Origin: JBELMB01 sp042088665 | Lineage (GTDB): Bacteria; Pseudomonadota; Alphaproteobacteria; Rhodobacterales; Rhodobacteraceae | Reading direction: 5' to 3' | Length of the DNA: 24,815 nt | Assembly: GCA_042088665.1 (NCBI GenBank) | Contig: JBELMB010000065.1 | Coordinates: forward strand, 1-24,815 | Part shown: positions 8,172 to 15,304 of the stretch, one piece after another | Position numbering within the stretch: position 1 is the first letter of the stretch | Layout of the letters: each line of letters starts with the position of its first letter | Made by a program: the position numbers and the translations under genes | Notes under the pieces: model-generated | Database searches by the model: none | What the model saw: the letters and a program-made list of their open reading frames with translations, nothing else | Told to the model about the DNA's origin: nothing

Positions 8172-8201
8172 CAACAGTGTTGATCTAACCTCCAAGAGGT
8201 T
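8172..8201 (+). promoter_or_regulatory. Two small dyads upstream of the split peptidase gene
   Basis: Between acuI and the peptidase start lie an 11-bp odd palindrome CAACAGTGTTG (8172-8182) and, four bases on, an inverted repeat AACCTC-CAA-GAGGTT (8187-8201). The first looks like a protein-binding operator half or full site. The second could be a short hairpin, but it lacks a T run and so is not a convincing terminator of acuI. The function is unknown; these are direct sequence observations only. Confidence 0.25.
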
Positions 8202-8248
8202 CGGGCTGATTGTCCGGGCCCCAATATTTTGCTGCGGGGAGATTTTTG

Positions 8249-8542
8249 ATGGGCTTAGTGGCTTTGGATCTGTACAACCGATCAATTTTGGCACGGCTGG
8301 AACCCTTGGTCATGGCGGCGCTGGCAAATGCGGCCACGCGTTTGGGCAACGCAGACGGGGATGCGGCCTGTTTGCGTTGGTTCGGCGCCAATGATGATGC
8401 TACGAAACGGCGCGTAGCCGGGCGGATACGCCGCATGCGGTCGCTGATCAATGTCAACAGCATCGGTGTTGGATCGATGAATGCTGGGGGGGTGGGCTGG
8501 CGGTGCTGCGACGGGACCCAAACACCAATGCGATGGCGGTGA
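8249..8542 (+). CDS. N-terminal part of a frame-split aspzincin-like metallo-endopeptidase
   Basis: This 97-residue reading frame starts at ATG 8249 with GGGGAG at 8236-8241. Its helical segment (ALANAATRLGN, then AACLRWFGANDDATKRRVAGRIRRM) resembles the region before the catalytic domain in lysine-specific or aspzincin (M35-like) peptidases, where an Ala-rich helix is followed by a WFG motif. No signal peptide is visible. The frame stays open for about 50 bases past a seven-G run (8486-8492) and then stops. The frame that carries the active site overlaps it one base back. Adding one G in that run would join both into a 234-residue protein. The piece is therefore either half of a broken gene, a sequencing error, or the zero-frame product of a frameshifting gene. 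Confidence 0.6.
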   Translation: MGLVALDLYNRSILARLEPLVMAALANAATRLGNADGDAACLRWFGANDDATKRRVAGRIRRMRSLINVNSIGVGSMNAGGVGWRCCDGTQTPMRWR

Positions 8543-8952
8543 CACCGCCCGCAGCGATTGGGTTGGGCACGGCCCCAGGGACGGTCGGTGCGGTTACAGC
8601 GGATGCCACCGACACGCGCAATGTCATGCTCGGCGATAATTTTCGCAGCTTACCGCAGTTCTTGCCCATTATTCCCCCGGCACCGCCCTTGCCCGGGGCT
8701 ATCCCCGGGGCGGCACCCGCCGCCGGTCCGCTGATCAATGCCAATCAATTCCTGCAAAGTCAGTTCAACACATTGGTGCATGAATTGAGCCACGTCTGCC
8801 TCTCCACTCAGGACGTTTTGGGCGCGGGCGGCACCGCTTATGGCACCCAGCGGGCTGCGGCACTGGCCGTCGCCAATCCCGCGCAGGCTCAGAACAACGC
8901 GGAAAACGTCGGTATCTTTGTGGAGGCCTGCGGGCACCACGAAATTTCCTGA
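8503..8952 (+). CDS. C-terminal catalytic part of a frame-split aspzincin-like metallo-endopeptidase (HExxH)
   Basis: This frame (149 residues if read from GTG 8503) carries a zinc-peptidase motif HELSH (His93, Glu94, His97). A possible third ligand, Asp104, and a Tyr-Gly (113-114) follow. The tail AAALAVANPAQAQNNAENVGIF then fits the LA..NP..A..NA.N...F pattern of M35-like lysine-specific endopeptidases. A Pro/Ala-rich segment (about 51-77) precedes the active site. The best reading is a single gene 8249-8952 interrupted at the seven-G run (8486-8492), so the GTG start is nominal. The separation between Asp104 and Tyr-Gly is longer than in typical family members, so activity is uncertain. 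No immunity or secretion partner is adjacent. Confidence 0.6.
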   Translation: MLRRDPNTNAMAVTPPAAIGLGTAPGTVGAVTADATDTRNVMLGDNFRSLPQFLPIIPPAPPLPGAIPGAAPAAGPLINANQFLQSQFNTLVHELSHVCLSTQDVLGAGGTAYGTQRAAALAVANPAQAQNNAENVGIFVEACGHHEIS

Positions 8953-8980
8953 CGCCCCGGTGCGCTGGGCGCCGGGCCTG

Positions 8981-9020
8981 ACCTGAGGGCGCGTGGCGCC
9001 GCCGCCACGCGCCCTCAGGT
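8981..9020 (+). terminator. Very strong hairpin, 18-bp perfect stem with 4-nt loop
   Basis: ACCTGAGGGCGCGTGGCG (8981-8998) pairs perfectly with its reverse complement at 9003-9020 around the loop CCGC. The right arm is followed by GGGTTCTTTA, a weak T-rich tail. It lies 28 bp after the peptidase stop and 78 bp before the next start. It is most likely an intrinsic terminator for the upstream gene; the stem is unusually long and GC-rich, so it may also work on the opposite strand. Confidence 0.7.
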
Positions 9021-9098
9021 GGGTTCTTTACGCTTGCGGGCGCGTGGTTTGCGCGACACTGGTTGCGTGAGTGCACAGCGTATTGAAGGTGTCAGATC

Positions 9099-10298
9099 AT
9101 GTTAGATGTTGAGTTTGTCCGGGCGCAGTTTCCGGCCTTTGACGAGCCGTCGTTGCAGGGGCAGGCCTTCTTTGAGAACGCGGGCGGGTCGTACCCCTGC
9201 CGTCAGGTGGTGGATCGGCTCACGCGGTTCTACAACCAGCGCAGGGTACAGCCCTACGCACCCTACACGGCCAGCGAAATCGCCGGTGCCGAGATGGACG
9301 AAGCGCAGGACCGGCTCTCTGCGCTCTTGGGCATAGATGCGGATGAGCTCAGCTTTGGCCCCTCCACCACGCAGAACACCTATGTTCTTGCGCAGGCCTT
9401 TCGGCGTTTCATGTCGCCCGGCGAGGCGATTGTCGTCACCAATCAGGATCACGAGGCCAACACGGGGCCCTGGCGGCGGCTGGCGGATGAGGGCATCGAG
9501 ATCCGCGAATGGCGCATCGATCCCGCAACGGGCCATCTGAACCCCGAAGATCTGGAACCGCTGCTGGATGAGCGCGTGCGGCTGGTGTGTTTTCCGCATT
9601 GTTCCAACGTGGTGGGAGAGATCAACCCGGTGGTCGAGATCACTGCGCTGGCCCATGCGGCCGGGGCCTTTGTCTGCGTCGACGGGGTGTCTTATGCACC
9701 GCACGGCTTTCCCGACGTGGGGGAGATGGGCGCGGATATCTACCTTTTTTCCAGCTACAAGACCTACGGCCCGCACCAGGGCATCATGGTTGTGCGCCGC
9801 GCGCTGGCCGAGGTGTTGCCGAACCAGGGGCATCACTTCAACGGGGCGAACCTGACAAAGCGGTTCACACCTGCCGGGCCGGACCATGTGCAAGTGGCGG
9901 CCTGCGCCGGCATGGTCGACTATGTCGACGCATTGGCGCGGCATCACGGGGTGAGGCCCCAGGCGGTGCATGATCTTATGCGCGACCACGAGACGGCATT
10001 GCTGAAACCGCTGCTGGATCTGCTGAGCGGGCGCAATGCCGTACGCCTTTTGGGGCCGCAAGGCGCCGAAGGGCGCGCACCCACCGTCGCCGTGGCCCTG
10101 CATCAACCGGGTCCGGATGTGGCGAAAGCGCTGGCCGTACATGGGATCATGGCCGGGGGCGGGGATTTTTATGCGCAACGTCCGCTGCAAGCCATGGGCG
10201 TTGATCTGGACAAGGGCGTGCTGCGCCTGTCCTTTGTGCACTACACCTCGGAAGCAGAGATTGCACAGCTGTGCACCGCGCTGGACATCGTGCTGTAG
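9099..10298 (+). CDS. Class V aminotransferase-fold PLP enzyme (cysteine desulfurase-like)
   Basis: This 399-residue pyridoxal-phosphate enzyme has the cysteine-desulfurase-like fold. Seen are FFENAGGSYPC (24-34), FGPSTTQNTY (86-95), NQDHEAN with His118 stacking on the cofactor, VDGVSYAPH with Asp195 contacting the pyridine ring, and the Schiff-base Lys221 in FSSYKTYGPHQG. GAAGGTG at 9085-9091 supports the ATG at 9099. A mobile-loop catalytic Cys like that of IscS/SufS is not evident, and no iscU, suf or nif genes are nearby. It may therefore act on another amino acid or a selenium/sulfur substrate rather than in Fe-S assembly. It stands alone between the hairpin at 8981 and the photolyase. 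Confidence 0.82.
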   Translation: MLDVEFVRAQFPAFDEPSLQGQAFFENAGGSYPCRQVVDRLTRFYNQRRVQPYAPYTASEIAGAEMDEAQDRLSALLGIDADELSFGPSTTQNTYVLAQAFRRFMSPGEAIVVTNQDHEANTGPWRRLADEGIEIREWRIDPATGHLNPEDLEPLLDERVRLVCFPHCSNVVGEINPVVEITALAHAAGAFVCVDGVSYAPHGFPDVGEMGADIYLFSSYKTYGPHQGIMVVRRALAEVLPNQGHHFNGANLTKRFTPAGPDHVQVAACAGMVDYVDALARHHGVRPQAVHDLMRDHETALLKPLLDLLSGRNAVRLLGPQGAEGRAPTVAVALHQPGPDVAKALAVHGIMAGGGDFYAQRPLQAMGVDLDKGVLRLSFVHYTSEAEIAQLCTALDIVL

Positions 10299-10341
10299 CG
10301 GGTTTCGCAAGGGGGGCGCGCGGCAAAGCGCGGCCTGAACG

Positions 10342-10364
10342 GCCCATGTGAGCTGAGCATGGGC
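10342..10364 (+). terminator. Possible weak hairpin after the aminotransferase gene
   Basis: GCCCATG (10342-10348) can pair with CATGGGC (10358-10364) over a nine-base loop in the 181-bp gap before the photolyase. No T run follows, so it is at best a weak or Rho-assisted terminator. Confidence 0.2.
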
Positions 10365-10479
10365 TCTGCTCCGGGCGTGCAGCCGGGCAAGAAGACCGGA
10401 AGATGGGCTCATAGCACCCGTCAGGGCTTGTTCTTTTGCGCGCCGCGCTAGCTTCGCCTGACAGGATAAGGAGCCGCGC

Positions 10480-11901
10480 ATGTCCCAGACCCCACCGATC
10501 ATTCTGTGGTTCCGCCGTGATTTGCGGTTGTCTGACCATGCGGCGCTGACAGCCGCGGCGGCGCAAGGCGCGCCGGTCTTGCCGGTCTTTGTCCGCGATG
10601 CACTGGTCGACGGGCTGGGGGCGGCGCCGAAATGGCGGCTGGGTCTGGGGCTCGCCCATCTGGCTGAGAGCCTGGCGCAAAGGGGCCTGCCCCTGATCCT
10701 GCGCAGCGGTCCTGCCGCCGAGGTGCTGTCGCACCTCGTGTCAGAGACCGGGGCCGCGGCGGTGCATTGGATGCGCGCCTATGATCCCGACAGCGTCGCG
10801 CGCGACACAGACGTCAAGACAGCGCTAAAGGCAAAAGGCGTCACCGCCCAAAGCCACCCGGGCCACGTGATGTTCGAACCCTGGACGGTCGAGACCAAGA
10901 CCGGTGGGTTCTACAAGGTCTATACGCCGTTCTGGAAATCCGTACGCAGTACGCAAGTGCCAGCCCCGCTGCCAGAACCCGCCCGGATCGTGCCGCCAAC
11001 GGCCGTGCCCGAGAGCGAGGCGCTGGAGGGCTGGCACATGGGCGCCGCGATGCACGGGGGCGCTGACGTGGTGCGGCCCTACGTTCGTCTGGGCGAGGCC
11101 GCCGCGCAGGCCCGCCTCGCGGCGTTCATGGACACAGGTGTGGCGGATTACGTGGCGCGCCGTGACTTGCCCGGTGTCGATGGCACATCGGGTCTGAGCG
11201 AGAACCTCGCCCTTGGCGAGATCACACCGGCGCAATGCTGGCACGCGGGCCAGCGCGCGCTGAACGAAGGCAAGCCGGGGGCGGAAACCTTTCTCAAGGA
11301 GATCGTCTGGCGCGAGTTCGCCTATCACCTGATGTGGCACACGCCCCATATCCTGACCGAGAACTGGCGTCCGGAATGGGCCGCCTTTCCATGGAACGCG
11401 GATGACAACTGGCCCGAAGTGATGGCGTGGAAACAGGGCCGCACGGGGATCCGGTTTGTCGATGCAGGCATGCGGGAGTTGTACGTCACGGGGCGGATGC
11501 ACAACCGCGCGCGGATGATCGTGGCCTCTTACCTGACCAAGCACCTGCTGTGCCACTGGCAGATCGGCATGGACTGGTTCGAGGATTGCCTGATCGATTG
11601 GGACCCGGCCTCCAACGCCATGGGCTGGCAATGGTCGGCAGGCTCTGGCCCGGATGCGACACCCTATTTCCGTGTGTTCAACCCGGTCACGCAGCGCGAG
11701 AAATTCGACCCTCAACGCGCCTATGTGGACCGCTGGATTGCCGAAGGCCGTCGGGCGCCAGGGGACGAGGCGCTGCGCTTTTTCGATGCGATCCCGCGCG
11801 CATGGGGTCTGCGCCCCGACATGGCCTATCCGGATCCGATGGTCTCGGCAGCGGATGGCCGCAAACGCGCGCTTGCAGCCTATGAAAACCGCGGTTTCTG
11901 A
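10480..11901 (+). CDS. phrB: Deoxyribodipyrimidine photolyase (class I, cryptochrome/photolyase family)
   Basis: This 473-residue flavoprotein uses blue light to split cyclobutane pyrimidine dimers. The N-terminal antenna domain begins with ILWFRRDLRLSDH (8-20). The C-terminal FAD domain shows WREFAYHLMWHTPHI, RMHNRARMIVASYLTKHLL and the signature DWDPASNAMGWQW followed by DATPYFRVFNP. The Asn of SNAMG is the expected flavin-contacting residue, and Trp residues for electron transfer are present. AAGGAG at 10468-10473, six bases from the ATG, fixes the start. Length is normal for class I enzymes. In R. sphaeroides a photolyase gene belongs to the singlet-oxygen sigma-E response, but no matching promoter was found here. 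Confidence 0.93.
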   Translation: MSQTPPIILWFRRDLRLSDHAALTAAAAQGAPVLPVFVRDALVDGLGAAPKWRLGLGLAHLAESLAQRGLPLILRSGPAAEVLSHLVSETGAAAVHWMRAYDPDSVARDTDVKTALKAKGVTAQSHPGHVMFEPWTVETKTGGFYKVYTPFWKSVRSTQVPAPLPEPARIVPPTAVPESEALEGWHMGAAMHGGADVVRPYVRLGEAAAQARLAAFMDTGVADYVARRDLPGVDGTSGLSENLALGEITPAQCWHAGQRALNEGKPGAETFLKEIVWREFAYHLMWHTPHILTENWRPEWAAFPWNADDNWPEVMAWKQGRTGIRFVDAGMRELYVTGRMHNRARMIVASYLTKHLLCHWQIGMDWFEDCLIDWDPASNAMGWQWSAGSGPDATPYFRVFNPVTQREKFDPQRAYVDRWIAEGRRAPGDEALRFFDAIPRAWGLRPDMAYPDPMVSAADGRKRALAAYENRGF

Positions 11902-11911
11902 AGCCTTGGGA

Positions 11912-12334
11912 TCAGTTCGACACGCCGGCCATGGCGTCCATCTGCACCCAGCCGCTGACGCCATTGCCAAAGGTCATCTTGCAGACCGGCTTCTTGTCGT
12001 CACAGGTTTCGATGAACCCGCCTTCGCCCGGAAGAAGGTCGTTGTTCTTGCTGTTGCGCGCCGCCTCATCATAGATGCCCACCGCGTCGTCGGACATGTT
12101 GAAGTAGGGGATGTTGCGCGGCAGGTCACGGCGCCAGTTCTGTGTGGCCCGGGTCTGCTGAACAGGGGCCGGGCTCGACAGGTTCGGGCTCCCTCCGGAG
12201 AGGGTAAGCGGCCCGTTCTGCGGGACCTGCTGTTGCTGCTGCTGGGGTTCTTTGGGTTGCATGATCGACCGCACTTGCCCGCAGCTTGCGGTGGCAAGGG
12301 CCAAGAGGCAAACCATCATAACACGTCGTTTCAC
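11912..12334 (-). CDS. Small SH3-like domain protein with a probable lipoprotein signal
   Basis: This 140-residue protein starts at a GTG (12334) preceded by GGAGAAG on the minus strand; a longer reading from ATG 12412 lacks such support. The N-terminus MKRRVMMVCLLALATASCGQ looks like a lipoprotein signal with Cys about residue 19, though Thr at the -3 position is not ideal. A low-complexity linker with six Gln in a row (codons at 12227-12244) follows. The C-terminal half (about 70-136) resembles a bacterial SH3 domain: GIYDEAARNS, LLPGEGGFIETC, and a closing GVSGWVQM. Two Cys there may form a disulfide. It probably sits in the envelope and binds peptidoglycan or protein. It is divergent from cfa; the function is unknown. 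Confidence 0.75.
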   Translation of the reverse strand: MKRRVMMVCLLALATASCGQVRSIMQPKEPQQQQQQVPQNGPLTLSGGSPNLSSPAPVQQTRATQNWRRDLPRNIPYFNMSDDAVGIYDEAARNSKNNDLLPGEGGFIETCDDKKPVCKMTFGNGVSGWVQMDAMAGVSN

Positions 12335-12418
12335 GACACTTCTCCTATTGGGCGAAAGTCCTGTGCGCCATTCGACACCAGAAAACACCAATTTGCCAAG
12401 AATCCCAAGCACAAACGC

Positions 12419-12446
12419 TTGTCAACTTATCCTGACACCATACACT
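12419..12446 (+). promoter_or_regulatory. Candidate promoter for the cfa-trgAB unit
   Basis: TTGTCA (12419-12424) and TACACT (12441-12446), separated by 16 bp, form a plausible sigma-70-like pair 31 bp before the cfa ATG in the 143-bp divergent region. A partially overlapping alternative, TGACAC (12433-12438) then CGTAAC (12457-12462), faintly resembles an ECF-type sigma site but departs from the TGATC consensus. Both are weak, sequence-only suggestions. Confidence 0.3.
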
Positions 12447-12477
12447 CTTGCAAAAGCGTAACATACGAAAGCTTCAC

Positions 12478-13683
12478 ATGATCTTGACCGAGACAGCGCA
12501 GCAGCGCAACCTGCCACGTTACTTCTCCAGGGTGTTCGACATGGCCACCCGGATGGAACGCGGTCGGCTGGACTTCGTGCTGCAGGACGGTCGCCGGTTT
12601 CGCGCCGATGGCCGCGCACCGGGTCCTGTGGCCGAATTGCATCTGCACAACCGCGATATCTTTGCCCGCCTGATCCGCGAAGGAGACCTCGGGTTTTGCG
12701 AGGCTTACCTCGACGAATGGTGGTCCACACCCGACCTGATGGCCTTTCTGGACCTTGTTCATGCCAATGAGGAAATGTTCGACGGCTATCCCGGCGGCGG
12801 CGTGGTCCGTGCCTTTGAGCGGTTCCGCTTCTGGTTGCAGTCGAATTCGCGCCGTCAGGCGAGAAAGAACATCTCCCATCACTACGACCTCGGGAATGAT
12901 TTCTACGGGTTGTGGCTGGATGACACGATGACCTATTCCTCGGCCCTGTTCGAGACGGGGCAAGAGGGGCTGGAGAGGGCGCAGACCGCCAAATACGCGG
13001 CCATGGTCGACCAGATGGGCGTGCAACCCGGAGATCACGTGCTGGAAATCGGGTGCGGCTGGGGCGGCTTTGCCGAATACGCCGCAAAGGAGCGCGGATT
13101 GCGCGTCACCGGTCTGACCATCAGTGAGGAACAGTTCAAATACGCAAGGGACCGCATCGAGAAGGCCGGGCTGAGCGATCTGGTGGAGTTCAAGCTGCAG
13201 GATTACCGCGACGAGCGTGGCACCTATGACGGCATCGCCTCGATCGAGATGTTCGAAGCGGTGGGCGAAAGATATTGGCCGGTCTATTTCGAGGCCGTCA
13301 AATCGCGCCTGAAGCCCGGCAAACAGGCGACCCTGCAGATCATCACTGTGCAGCACAAGCGTTGGGAGGTCTATCGCAAAGGCGTTGATTTCATTCAGAA
13401 ATACATCTTTCCCGGCGGCATGCTGCCCAGCCCCGTGGTGCTGCGCGAAGAAGTGGAGCGCGCCGGTCTCAAAGTGGTCAAGAGCTTTGAATTCGGCGAA
13501 AGCTACAGCCTGACGCTGCGCCGCTGGCACGAGACCTTCAACGAACGCTGGGACGAAGTCTCCGCGATGGGGTTCGATGCGCGGTTCCGTCGGATGTGGA
13601 ATTTTTACCTCGCCTCTTGTGCGGCGACCTTCCACAGCGGTAACTGTGACGTGACCCAGATCACCATCGCAAGGCCTGCCTGA
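12478..13683 (+). CDS. cfa: Cyclopropane-fatty-acyl-phospholipid synthase family protein
   Basis: This 401-residue SAM-dependent enzyme adds a methylene bridge (or methyl group) to unsaturated acyl chains of membrane phospholipids. Motifs are ISHHYDLGNDFYGLWLD (132-148), the SAM-binding LEIGCGWGGFAEYA (189-202), LTISEEQ (213-219), SIEMFEAVG (255-263) and KYIFPGGMLPS (308-318), all typical of Cfa. The ATG at 12478 has no strong Shine-Dalgarno; a TTG at 12448 is the only upstream option. It is followed after three bases by trgA, so the two are likely co-transcribed. In R. sphaeroides a cfa gene is induced by singlet oxygen via sigma-E. Related furan-fatty-acid or mycolate-type enzymes share this fold, so the exact product is inferred. 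Confidence 0.88.
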   Translation: MILTETAQQRNLPRYFSRVFDMATRMERGRLDFVLQDGRRFRADGRAPGPVAELHLHNRDIFARLIREGDLGFCEAYLDEWWSTPDLMAFLDLVHANEEMFDGYPGGGVVRAFERFRFWLQSNSRRQARKNISHHYDLGNDFYGLWLDDTMTYSSALFETGQEGLERAQTAKYAAMVDQMGVQPGDHVLEIGCGWGGFAEYAAKERGLRVTGLTISEEQFKYARDRIEKAGLSDLVEFKLQDYRDERGTYDGIASIEMFEAVGERYWPVYFEAVKSRLKPGKQATLQIITVQHKRWEVYRKGVDFIQKYIFPGGMLPSPVVLREEVERAGLKVVKSFEFGESYSLTLRRWHETFNERWDEVSAMGFDARFRRMWNFYLASCAATFHSGNCDVTQITIARPA

Positions 13684-13686
13684 TCC

Positions 13687-14127
13687 ATGTTCACTGCCGC
13701 CAAAATGGTTGCCGCGCTGTGTATTGCGGCTCTTGGCTATGTCGCGTCGGACACCATTCGACCGCTTTTCCCGGAAAACACCAACTTTGGCATGTTCAAC
13801 TATGTGAACACGGTGGTCGGCTTCTTCTGCGGCTGGTTCGTGGTGGGCGGACGGGCCGGGCGGGGGTTTGCGGCCTCGATCTCCAACGGGTTTACGGGCG
13901 CCATTGCGCTGGTGCTTTGGGGGCTTTTCGTACAGGCCTGCAACGAGATGGTGGCCCGGTCGATCAAACGGTTCTACGACAGCCCGTTCGAGGCGGTCGC
14001 CGCCATTTTCGAGATCGGGCTGGAGTTCGGAGCCAAGATGCTGGATCCCACGGTGATCGTCACGCTCCTGGTGGGGGGCATTCTTGCGGGCATGGTGACA
14101 GAGATCGCCGCGCAACGCTGGAGATAA
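13687..14127 (+). CDS. trgA: TrgA family membrane protein (tellurite resistance locus)
   Basis: This 146-residue protein has about four hydrophobic spans (5-21, 38-55, 64-88 and 118-137) and no soluble domain. Its sequence and its place directly before a Nudix protein and a cysteine synthase match the trgA-trgB-cysK locus linked to high-level tellurite resistance in Rhodobacter sphaeroides. The molecular activity of TrgA is not established; it is an inner-membrane protein by topology. It starts three bases after the cfa stop with no room for its own promoter, and trgB begins three bases after its stop, so cfa-trgA-trgB read as one unit. Confidence 0.85.
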   Translation: MFTAAKMVAALCIAALGYVASDTIRPLFPENTNFGMFNYVNTVVGFFCGWFVVGGRAGRGFAASISNGFTGAIALVLWGLFVQACNEMVARSIKRFYDSPFEAVAAIFEIGLEFGAKMLDPTVIVTLLVGGILAGMVTEIAAQRWR

Positions 14128-14130
14128 GCG

Positions 14131-15249
14131 GTGAGCACCCTGTTCCTGTACGGCACGCTTTGCGATGCCGAACTTCTGGCGCTTGTGCTGGGGCACACAC
14201 CAGAGGCGCAAGAGGCGCATCTGGCAGATTACGACGTGACATGGGTGGAGGGGCAGCCCTTTCCGATGATCCGGGCGCTGGCCGGGGCGCGGGCCAGGGG
14301 GATCGTGCTGCGCGGGCTCTGCGAGGCTGATCTGGACCGGCTGAACTTCTACGAAGGTGGGTTCGTCTACACGCTGGCCGAGATCCACGTTCAGACCGAT
14401 GACGGCCCCGTGGCGGCGCAGATGTATCTGCCGGATGGCCAATGGGAGCCGGGCATGCCCTGGTCACTCGCGGATTGGCAGGCGGCCTGGGGCGAAATCA
14501 CCAAGCGTACCACCGTCGAGGTCATGGACCGGTACGGCAAGCAATCGGCGGCAGAGGTCGCGGGGCTCTTGCCCTTCATGCGCAACCGCGGTTGGGCACA
14601 GATGCTGGCCAAGACCCCCGCGCCCCAGACGCTGCGCCGCTCGATGAGCGCCGGTGATGTCGAGATGCAGATCGCGGGAGAGGGCTATGACGGGTTCTTC
14701 CGGCACCGCCCGTTCGAGATCCGTTACCGCCGTTTTGACGGCGCCATGGGGGACACCCTGCGGCGCGAATGTTTTGTCGCTTATGACGTGGCACTGGTCC
14801 TGCCTTACGATCCTGTGACGGATCAGGTTCTACTGGTGGAGCAGTTGCGCTTTGGCCCGATCCACCGCGGCGACCCGGCGCCTTGGGTTCTGGAGGCGGT
14901 GGCGGGCATGGTCGATGCCGGTGAAACCCCGCAAGAGGCGGCGCGGCGCGAAGCCGTCGAAGAGGCAGGCCTGCAGGTCTCAGAACTGCTTGCGGCGCCT
15001 TCGGGCTATGCCTCACCCGGGTATACAACCGAATTTTATCACAACTTCATCGGCTTGTGCGATCTCTCGGAACGGGCCGTCGCCGAGGCAGGTGGCCTTG
15101 CGGAGGAACATGAGGACATCCGCAGCCATGTCCTGACCTTTGATCACGCGATGGCGCTGGTCCAGAGTGGTGAGATCAACGCCATGCCCTTGCAGATGCT
15201 GCTCTTGGCGCTGGGCGCCCGGCGCAGCGAATTGCGCGCCCGTGCTTGA
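14131..15249 (+). CDS. trgB: TrgB: gamma-glutamylcyclotransferase-like domain fused to a Nudix hydrolase
   Basis: This 372-residue two-domain protein starts at GTG 14131 with GGAG at 14120-14123. The N-terminal part (about 1-120) has the AIG2/GGCT-type opening FLYGTLCD (5-12) and the NFYEGGFVY segment (72-80). The C-terminal part (about 195-355) is a Nudix hydrolase of the ADP-ribose pyrophosphatase type: LLVEQLRFGP upstream, then a complete Nudix box (259-281) with Glu265, Arg273, Glu274, Glu277 and Glu278. It probably hydrolyses ADP-ribose or a related nucleoside diphosphate. The role of the first domain is unproven; glutathione-derived compounds are a guess from the fold. It sits between trgA and cysK as in the R. 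sphaeroides tellurite locus. Confidence 0.88.
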   Translation: MSTLFLYGTLCDAELLALVLGHTPEAQEAHLADYDVTWVEGQPFPMIRALAGARARGIVLRGLCEADLDRLNFYEGGFVYTLAEIHVQTDDGPVAAQMYLPDGQWEPGMPWSLADWQAAWGEITKRTTVEVMDRYGKQSAAEVAGLLPFMRNRGWAQMLAKTPAPQTLRRSMSAGDVEMQIAGEGYDGFFRHRPFEIRYRRFDGAMGDTLRRECFVAYDVALVLPYDPVTDQVLLVEQLRFGPIHRGDPAPWVLEAVAGMVDAGETPQEAARREAVEEAGLQVSELLAAPSGYASPGYTTEFYHNFIGLCDLSERAVAEAGGLAEEHEDIRSHVLTFDHAMALVQSGEINAMPLQMLLLALGARRSELRARA

Positions 15250-15304
15250 GTTCCCCGGCGCCGACTCCTAAACCTGTATACCAGCCGTCACGAAAGGACC
15301 CGTC

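Noticed and set aside
12427..14442. 671-codon minus-strand open frame opposite cfa-trgA
   Set aside because: It is a shadow of the Cfa, TrgA and TrgB coding frames; no ribosome binding site or family motif.
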